Positions 58,501 to 64,000 of a DNA stretch of 64,000 bases are shown here, piece by piece. Location of the stretch: positions 1,174,501 to 1,238,500 of the forward strand of contig NZ_AP024620.1 of the NCBI RefSeq assembly GCF_023734095.1, given 5' to 3'. The stretch comes from Moorella sp. Hama-1. Its GTDB lineage: Bacteria; Bacillota; DSM-521; Neomoorellales; Neomoorellaceae. The position numbers and the translations under genes are program-made. Each line of letters opens with the position of its first letter. Within the stretch, counting starts at the first letter, position 1. The notes under the pieces are model-generated. The model did no database searches. It was not told the origin of the DNA and saw only the letters and a program-made list of their open reading frames with translations.

Positions 58501-59112
58501 ATGAAGCTGCAGGGTAAAAGAGTAGGGTTTGCCGTCACCGGTTCCCACTGCACTCTAGCCGCGGTCATGCCTGAACTGGCCCGGATGGTAGCCGAGGGAG
58601 CGCAGGTTATCCCCATTATCTCCCCGGCTGTAAGGGATAGCGATACCCGTTTCGGCACCAGCAGTTTCTGGCGGTCCGAGATGGAACGGATTACCGGCCA
58701 CCAGGCTATTGATACCATTGTCACGGCCGAACCCATCGGCCCGAAAAAACTCTTTGATGTCCTGGTTATTGCCCCCTGCACCGGTAATACCCTGGCCAAA
58801 CTGGCCAATGGTATTACCGATACGCCGGTACTAATGGCCGCCAAGGCCCAATTACGCAACCAGCGGCCGGTGGTGCTGGCCATCGCCAGTAATGACGGCC
58901 TGGGAGCCAACGCTGCCAACCTGGGCCGGGTTATGAACACTAAAAATATCTACCTGGTCCCCTTTGGCCAGGATGACCCGCAAAATAAACCCTGTTCCCT
59001 GATGGCCCGTATGGGTTTAATTGTTGATGCCATCCTGGCGGCCCTGGAAGGACGGCAAATCCAGCCGCTTTTACTGGTCCTTCCGGAAAAGGGGCAGGTG
59101 ACAGGAGGATAG
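58501..59112 (+). CDS. dpaB: dipicolinate synthase subunit B
   Basis: 203 residues, flavoprotein (Dfp-like) fold with GKRVGFAVTGSHCTL at the N-terminus, PIISPAVRDSDTRFG, and IAPCTGNTLAKLANGITDTPVLMAAKAQLRN. It is the partner of DpaA. ATG 58501 follows CGGAGGTG by eight bases. Confidence 0.93.
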   Translation: MKLQGKRVGFAVTGSHCTLAAVMPELARMVAEGAQVIPIISPAVRDSDTRFGTSSFWRSEMERITGHQAIDTIVTAEPIGPKKLFDVLVIAPCTGNTLAKLANGITDTPVLMAAKAQLRNQRPVVLAIASNDGLGANAANLGRVMNTKNIYLVPFGQDDPQNKPCSLMARMGLIVDAILAALEGRQIQPLLLVLPEKGQVTGG

Positions 59113-59123
59113 TTTAAGGGCAC

Positions 59124-60131
59124 ATGGCTGATTTAAATGTTGCCGTAGTAGGTACCGGGGCCGTAGGCCAGACGATGCTCAAGGTCCTGGAAGAAAGGAA
59201 TTTTCCTGTAGGCCGGTTAAAGGTCCTGGCCACCAGCCGTTCCGCCGGCAAGAAGGTGACCTTTAGAGGTGAGGAGTATTCCATCGAGGAAACAACGCCG
59301 GAATCCTTTGCGGGGATCGACGTTGCCCTCTTTGCCGGCGGTGCGGCCAGCAAGATCTTTGGCCGGGCGGCTATAGAGGCCGGGGCGGTGGTCATCGACA
59401 ACAGCAATAATTTCCGCATGGACCCGGAAGTCCCCCTGGTAGTACCGGAGGTCAACCCCCAGGACGTACGCTGGCATAAGGGTTTGCTTGCCAACCCCAA
59501 CTGTTCCACCATCCAGATGGTGGTCGCCTTAAAACCCCTATACGACGCCGCCGGTATCAAAAGAATCGTCGTCTCCACCTACCAGGCCGTCTCCGGCGCC
59601 GGCCAGGAAGCCATTGATGAATTGCGGGAGCAGAGCCGGCAGGTGCTGGCGGGTGCAGAGGTGACCGGTACGGTCTTCCCCTGGCAGATAGCCTTTAACT
59701 GCCTGCCCCATATTGATGTCTTCCTGGAGAACGGGTATAGCAAAGAAGAGATGAAGATGGTCAACGAGACCAGGAAGATCATGGGCGATGATACGATCCA
59801 GGTGACGGCCACTACCGTTCGGGTACCGGTCTTTAACAGCCACTCGGAAGCTGTTAATATCGAGACCAGGGAGAAGCTGACGGCTGACCAGGCCCGGGAG
59901 CTCCTGCGCCAGGCCCCGGGGGTGGTCGTGGTGGACGACCTGGAAAACAAAGCCTATCCCCTGGCCGTCCAGGCCGACGGGCGCGATGAGGTTTTCGTGG
60001 GCCGGATCCGGGAAGACTTCTCCATTGCCAACGGCCTGAACCTGTGGGTGGTGGCCGATAACCTGCGCAAAGGCGCAGCGACCAACGCCATTCAGATTGC
60101 CGAGGTGCTGTTGCAGGAGGGCCTTATATGA
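59124..60131 (+). CDS. asd: aspartate-semialdehyde dehydrogenase
   Basis: 335 residues. NADP site VAVVGTGAVGQTMLKVLEERNFP, nucleophile Cys in NPNCSTIQMV, and the C-terminal RVPVFNSHSEAVN block with active His. It makes aspartate semialdehyde, the DapA substrate. It lies 11 bp after dpaB. A hairpin repeat and 270-bp gap follow. Confidence 0.95.
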   Translation: MADLNVAVVGTGAVGQTMLKVLEERNFPVGRLKVLATSRSAGKKVTFRGEEYSIEETTPESFAGIDVALFAGGAASKIFGRAAIEAGAVVIDNSNNFRMDPEVPLVVPEVNPQDVRWHKGLLANPNCSTIQMVVALKPLYDAAGIKRIVVSTYQAVSGAGQEAIDELREQSRQVLAGAEVTGTVFPWQIAFNCLPHIDVFLENGYSKEEMKMVNETRKIMGDDTIQVTATTVRVPVFNSHSEAVNIETREKLTADQARELLRQAPGVVVVDDLENKAYPLAVQADGRDEVFVGRIREDFSIANGLNLWVVADNLRKGAATNAIQIAEVLLQEGLI

Positions 60132-60167
60132 GATGGGGGAAGTTGGAGGTGAGAGGTGGGATGCCTA

Positions 60168-60200
60168 TAGAAACTGGCTCCGCCAGTTTCAGATTAAAGC
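60168..60200. repeat. dispersed hairpin repeat, copy B (inverted)
   Basis: Reverse complement of the block at 18841-18873, 32 of 33 identical, with the same GAAACTGGC stem. The rest of 60132-60401 contains further GC hairpins (CCGCCG/CGGCGG; GCGCAAA/TTTGCGC) and no supported gene. Confidence 0.75.
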
Positions 60201-60401
60201 CTGTTTACCTCTAATTTCTCGCGGTCGCTGTTCACCGCCGCCTCCCGGCGGCTTCGCGCAAAGTTTTGCGCCTCGAACCAAGTCGCCCCCCGCCTGTAAC
60301 CTCCAGCCCCTGCTAGCCCACATTTTTCATAGCTCGCTGGTGGAGGCTTGTCGCCACAAGGGGCTCCTGCAAGAATAGGGTTTAGGGATGAGGTGACGAT
60401 C

Positions 60402-61643
60402 ATGAAGGTCCTGGTGCAGAAATTTGGCGGTTCATCGGTGGCCAGCCCCGAACAACGACTGGTGGTGGCCGGGCATATTGAAAGGGCCTACCGGGCCGGT
60501 TACCAGGTGGTCGTCGTTGTTTCGGCCATGGGCCGCCGGGGAGCGCCCTACGCCACTGATACCCTGTTGGAACTCCTGGACACCAACGGAGTGAACCCCC
60601 GAGAGCGGGACCTCCTCCTGTCCTGCGGGGAGATTATCTCCGGGGTGGTCCTGGCTGGGGTGCTGGAAAACCGGGGTTTGCCGGCCGTCTTTCTAACCGG
60701 CGGCCAGGCCGGCATTATTACCGATGCTCAATTTGGTGATGCCCGCATCCTGCAGGTGGAACCGCGCCGGATCCAATCTTATCTGGACCAGGGCCGGATG
60801 GTGGTAGTGGCCGGTTTCCAGGGAGTGACGGAAAACGGCGAAGTGACCACCCTGGGGCGGGGCGGCAGTGACACCACGGCCGCGGCCCTGGGAGTAGCCC
60901 TGGGCGCCGAGGCCGTGGAGATTTTTACCGACGTCGACGGCGTGAAAACCGCTGACCCCCGCATCGTCAGCGACGCCCGGACCCTGGATACCATCACCTA
61001 TAATGAGGTTTGCCAGATGGCCTATGAAGGGGCGAAGGTCATCCATCCCCGGGCTGTGGAGATAGCCCGGGAAAAGAATATTCCTTTGCGGATCAAATCT
61101 ACCTTTAACGACGGGCCGGGAACCCTGGTGGTGGCCTGGCAGCCGGGGGCTACCGGGGTTCATATCAGCCGGGACAGGGTCATTACCGGCATTACCCATA
61201 TGGACGGCCTGACCCAATTACGGGTTCCCCTCACCGTCGGGGAGGGAGGGGAGGCTGTTTTCACCCTCCTGGCGCAAAATAATATCAGCGTTGATTTTAT
61301 TAATGTCTTTCCCTGGGAATTGGTCTTTACCGTTAAAAGTGAGGTTGCCCCTCAGGCCATCGAGCTGATCAAAGGGCTGGGCCTGGAAGTGAGCGCCCGC
61401 TCTGGATGTGCCAAGGTGGCCACAGTAGGGGCCGGCATGCGTGGGATTCCCGGGGTTATGGCGACCATTGTCACGGCCCTGGGCCGCGAAGGGATTAAAA
61501 TTCTCCAGTCGGCCGATTCTTATACCTCTATCTGGTGCCTGGTGGACAGCAAGGATATGGAGCGGGCCGTGCAGGTTCTCCACCGGGAATTTAAACTCAA
61601 CAACGGCGAAACGAACGAGGTGAAAGCTTATGCAGTGGGGTAG
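60402..61643 (+). CDS. dapG: aspartate kinase, DapG type
   Basis: 413 residues. Kinase start VQKFGGSSVASPEQR, GFQGVTENGEVTTLGRGGSDTTA (in parts), then two ACT domains in the C-terminus (HMDGLTQLRVPLT; VATVGAGMRGIPGVMATIV). The DapG isoform in Bacillus is feedback-inhibited by diaminopimelate. ATG 60402 has GAGGTGA six bases upstream; an in-frame extension to 60348 has none. Confidence 0.94.
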   Translation: MKVLVQKFGGSSVASPEQRLVVAGHIERAYRAGYQVVVVVSAMGRRGAPYATDTLLELLDTNGVNPRERDLLLSCGEIISGVVLAGVLENRGLPAVFLTGGQAGIITDAQFGDARILQVEPRRIQSYLDQGRMVVVAGFQGVTENGEVTTLGRGGSDTTAAALGVALGAEAVEIFTDVDGVKTADPRIVSDARTLDTITYNEVCQMAYEGAKVIHPRAVEIAREKNIPLRIKSTFNDGPGTLVVAWQPGATGVHISRDRVITGITHMDGLTQLRVPLTVGEGGEAVFTLLAQNNISVDFINVFPWELVFTVKSEVAPQAIELIKGLGLEVSARSGCAKVATVGAGMRGIPGVMATIVTALGREGIKILQSADSYTSIWCLVDSKDMERAVQVLHREFKLNNGETNEVKAYAVG

Positions 61644-62508
61644 GATCCTCACGGCCATGGTGACCCCCTTTACAGCCGAGGGGAAATTGGATATCGACGG
61701 CGCCCGGAAACTGGCCGTCCATCTGGTGGAACACGGCAGCGATGGGCTGGTGGTGGCCGGTACCACCGGGGAATCCCCGGCCCTGACCCATGAAGAAAAG
61801 ATTGAACTCTTCCGGGCCGTTAAAGAAGCAGTGGGCGACAGGGCGGCAGTAATCGCCGGTACCGGGAGTAATTCGACAGCCGCCAGTATTGAACTCTCCC
61901 GGGAAGCCGCGGCCCTGGGGGTCGACGGCCTGATGCTGGTGGTACCCTATTACAACCGCCCTTCCCAGGAGGGCCTGTACCGGCACTTTGAGGCCATAGC
62001 CGCGGCCACCAGCCTGCCCATTATCCTGTATAATATTCCTTCCCGTACCGGCCGCAATATGGAAGCAGCCACGACCCTGCGCCTGGCAGCTATCAAGAAT
62101 ATCGTGGCCGTCAAAGAGGCCAGCGGCGACCTGGACCAGGCGACGGCCATTATCCGGCAGGCGCCGGCTGATTTCCTTCTGTACAGCGGCGACGACTCTC
62201 TGACCCTGCCCTTGATGGCTGTAGGCGGTTACGGCATTATCAGCGTGGCTGCCCACGTAGCCGGGGAGAAGATGCAGGCTATGGTTAGCGCCTTTACTGC
62301 CGGTGACACCCGGAAGGCGGCAGCCCTCCACCGGGAACTCTTCCCCCTCTTCAAGGGCCTCTTTATCACCAGCAACCCGGTCCCTGTCAAGGAAGCCCTG
62401 AATATGCTGGGGCTGCCGGCCGGGCCGGTGCGTTTGCCCCTGGTGGGCGCCTCAAAGGAGGAAAAGGAAAAAATCGCCGCCGCACTGCGGGAAACGGGCT
62501 TATTATAG
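61630..62508 (+). CDS. dapA: 4-hydroxy-tetrahydrodipicolinate synthase
   Basis: 292 residues, class I aldolase barrel. TAMVTPFTAEGKLDIDGARKL, VAGTTGESPALTHEEK, Tyr in LPIILYNIPSRTGRN and the Schiff-base Lys in IVAVKEASGDL. It condenses pyruvate and aspartate semialdehyde; its product feeds DapB (wall, lysine) and, in sporulation, DpaAB. It overlaps dapG by 14 nt. Confidence 0.96.
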   Translation: MQWGRILTAMVTPFTAEGKLDIDGARKLAVHLVEHGSDGLVVAGTTGESPALTHEEKIELFRAVKEAVGDRAAVIAGTGSNSTAASIELSREAAALGVDGLMLVVPYYNRPSQEGLYRHFEAIAAATSLPIILYNIPSRTGRNMEAATTLRLAAIKNIVAVKEASGDLDQATAIIRQAPADFLLYSGDDSLTLPLMAVGGYGIISVAAHVAGEKMQAMVSAFTAGDTRKAAALHRELFPLFKGLFITSNPVPVKEALNMLGLPAGPVRLPLVGASKEEKEKIAAALRETGLL

Positions 62509-62520
62509 ACCCGGGAAATG

Positions 62521-62549
62521 TTGCAAGCCGGGGCGAGATGGGTTATAAT
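62521..62549 (+). promoter_or_regulatory. promoter of the RNase J gene
   Basis: TTGCAA (62521-62526), 17 bp, TATAAT (62544-62549). Confidence 0.75.
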
Positions 62550-62578
62550 AAATACAGCTGGTTTAGAACGTGGATAAG

Positions 62579-62613
62579 TACCGGGCCGGCGTCAAGCAGG
62601 CCCGGTATTTAAT
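62579..62613 (+). terminator. leader hairpin upstream of RNase J
   Basis: TACCGGGCC (62579-62587) pairs with GGCCCGGTA (62599-62607) followed by TTTAATT. It sits inside the leader of the promoter at 62521, so it may attenuate or stabilise the RNase J mRNA; it may also serve as the dap operon's terminator. Confidence 0.55.
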
Positions 62614-62661
62614 TGGCGCCGCAAGTTAGTATCTTTGGAAACTGAAAATGGAGGTGGATTA

Positions 62662-64000
62662 ATGGGAGAAAATGAGCGTAAGGTTTCCCTGATCCCCCTG
62701 GGCGGCCTCGGCGAAATCGGCAAGAACATGATGGCGATCAGGTACGGAAATAGCATACTGGTCATCGATTGTGGCTTGACCTTTCCCGAGGATGAATTGC
62801 TGGGCGTCGATGTGGTCATCCCGGACTACACCTATCTCCTGGAAAACCGGCAGATGGTTAAGGGGATTATTGTTACCCACGGTCATGAAGACCATATTGG
62901 TGCCCTGCCCTACGTTCTCAAGGATTTAAATGTGCCCGTTTATGGTACCAAGCTGACCCTGGCCCTGATCCAGGCCAAGCTCAAGGAACAGGGTAACCTC
63001 AATGGCGTTCGTTTGCAACAGGTGAAGCCCAGGGACACTTTAAGAATCGGTCCTTTCAGAGTGGAGTTTATCCACGTCAGCCATTCTATTGCCGACACTG
63101 TGGCCCTGGCTATTCACACGCCGGTAGGGACCATCGTCCATACCAGCGACTTTAAAATTGATTATACACCCATTGATGGGGAAGTCTTTGATTTCTACAA
63201 GTTCGCCGAGCTAGGGGAAAAGGGCGTTCTGGTGCTCATGGCGGACAGCACCAACGTCGAGCGACCGGGCTTTACCATGTCCGAACGCGTCGTCGGCGCC
63301 ACCTTTGATGAGGTTTTTCGCCGGGCGCAGGAAAGGATTATTATTGCCAGCTTTGCTTCCAATATTCATCGCGTTCAGCAGATAATCTCAACGGCCTATA
63401 AATACAACCGCAAGGTGGCGGTGGTAGGCCGCAGCATGGTAAATGTGGTGAATATTGCCCAGGAGATCGGCTACCTGGATGTCCCGGAAGGGACCCTGGT
63501 GGAGCTGAGCGAGCTGGCCCATCTGCCGAAAAACCAGACGGTGATTATCTCGACGGGTAGCCAGGGAGAGCCCATGTCGGCCCTGACCCGGATCGCCCGT
63601 AATGATCACCGCCAGATAGAGATTGTCCCCGGGGATACGGTAATTATCTCGGCTTTACCGATTCCCGGCAACGAAAAACTGGTGGCGCGAACGGTAGACC
63701 AGCTATTTAAACAGGGTGCCGACGTCTATCACGAAGCTGTGGAAGGAGTTCACGTTTCCGGCCACGCCAGCCAGGAGGAATTAAAACTGGTCCTCAGCCT
63801 GGTCAAACCCAGATTTTTCGTGCCCGTCCACGGTGAATACCGCATGCTTATTAAGCATGCCCGTTTGGCGGAGGATCTGGGGATACCGCCGGAAAACATC
63901 TTTGTGGCCGAGAACGGCCAGGTAATGGAGTTTACCGGCGAAACCGGCAGCTTTAACGGTCGCGTCACCGCCGGCCGCCTGTTGATTGACGGCTTGGGGG
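62662..64000 (+). CDS. rnjA: ribonuclease J, 5' part (runs off the window)
   Basis: The first 446 codons of a gene usually near 555. LIPLGGLGEIGKNMMAI at the N-terminus, metallo-beta-lactamase motif THGHEDHIGALPYV, HTSDFKIDYTPIDG, MADSTNVERPGFTMSE, then the beta-CASP domain with STGSQGEPMSALTRIA and HVSGHASQEELKL. RNase J is the 5'-3' exonuclease and endonuclease of Firmicute RNA decay. ATG 62662 has GGAGGTGG upstream. Beside dapA, as in Bacillus (ymfA/rnjB). Confidence 0.95.
   Translation, partial: MGENERKVSLIPLGGLGEIGKNMMAIRYGNSILVIDCGLTFPEDELLGVDVVIPDYTYLLENRQMVKGIIVTHGHEDHIGALPYVLKDLNVPVYGTKLTLALIQAKLKEQGNLNGVRLQQVKPRDTLRIGPFRVEFIHVSHSIADTVALAIHTPVGTIVHTSDFKIDYTPIDGEVFDFYKFAELGEKGVLVLMADSTNVERPGFTMSERVVGATFDEVFRRAQERIIIASFASNIHRVQQIISTAYKYNRKVAVVGRSMVNVVNIAQEIGYLDVPEGTLVELSELAHLPKNQTVIISTGSQGEPMSALTRIARNDHRQIEIVPGDTVIISALPIPGNEKLVARTVDQLFKQGADVYHEAVEGVHVSGHASQEELKLVLSLVKPRFFVPVHGEYRMLIKHARLAEDLGIPPENIFVAENGQVMEFTGETGSFNGRVTAGRLLIDGLG

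Overview
The window reads as chromosomal DNA of a GC-rich, spore-forming, anaerobic Firmicute, most like Moorella (thermophilic acetogens). The reasons are: a Bacillus/Clostridia-type housekeeping order, PolC, CodY, HslUV and TrmFO, the sporulation genes dpaA/dpaB (dipicolinate), ymxH, ylxY and ytvI, a RACo-like corrinoid-activator relative, and many TTG/GTG starts. The genus is inferred from gene order and character only.

Left part (1-11.9 kb), accessory. The end of a FapA/DUF342 gene is followed by a two-gene NO-reductase-like unit (c-type cytochrome plus a NorB-like subunit). Next comes a mosaic island: a mazEF toxin-antitoxin pair, an ASKHA/RACo-like gene split by a 1882-bp insertion sequence whose exact ends and 3-bp target duplication are visible, a cluster of NiR/SiR-like, DsrE-like and TatD-like genes, and a PIN-domain toxin-antitoxin pair on the minus strand. 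The 5' end of comM, with a sigma-H-type promoter, occurs three times: two truncated copies (about 2.93-3.10 and 9.68-9.85 kb) and the intact gene at 11.88 kb. This suggests the island was built by repeated events at the comM 5' end.

Middle part (11.9-38.8 kb), core. comM, a DUF2148 protein, an iron alcohol dehydrogenase and dprA lead into topA-trmFO-xerC-hslV-hslU-codY, then rpsB-tsf, pyrH-frr, a small ferredoxin, uppS-cdsA-ytvI-dxr-rseP-ispG-proS and polC. Together these make undecaprenyl carrier and CDP-diacylglycerol, run the MEP isoprenoid pathway, and serve translation and replication. This PolC lacks the proofreading exonuclease normally inserted in its PHP domain.

A short accessory patch (38.8-40.4 kb) holds a decayed zinc-dependent alcohol dehydrogenase remnant and an Rpn-family nuclease gene preceded by a 14-bp palindrome and direct repeats.

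Right part (40.4-64 kb), core. rimP-nusA-rnpM-ylxQ-infB-rbfA-nrnA-truB-ribF, then rpsO, pnp, ylxY, a DacF-type carboxypeptidase, an M16 peptidase, a MazG-like pyrophosphatase and ymxH. A lysine riboswitch with its terminator precedes dapB-dpaA-dpaB-asd-dapG-dapA, which make diaminopimelate/lysine precursors and spore dipicolinate. A promoter and leader hairpin precede the RNase J gene, which runs off the window. Several leaders (rpsB, rimP, rpsO, pnp, ylxY, dapB, rnj) carry visible promoters or hairpins. No rRNA, tRNA or CRISPR array was seen.
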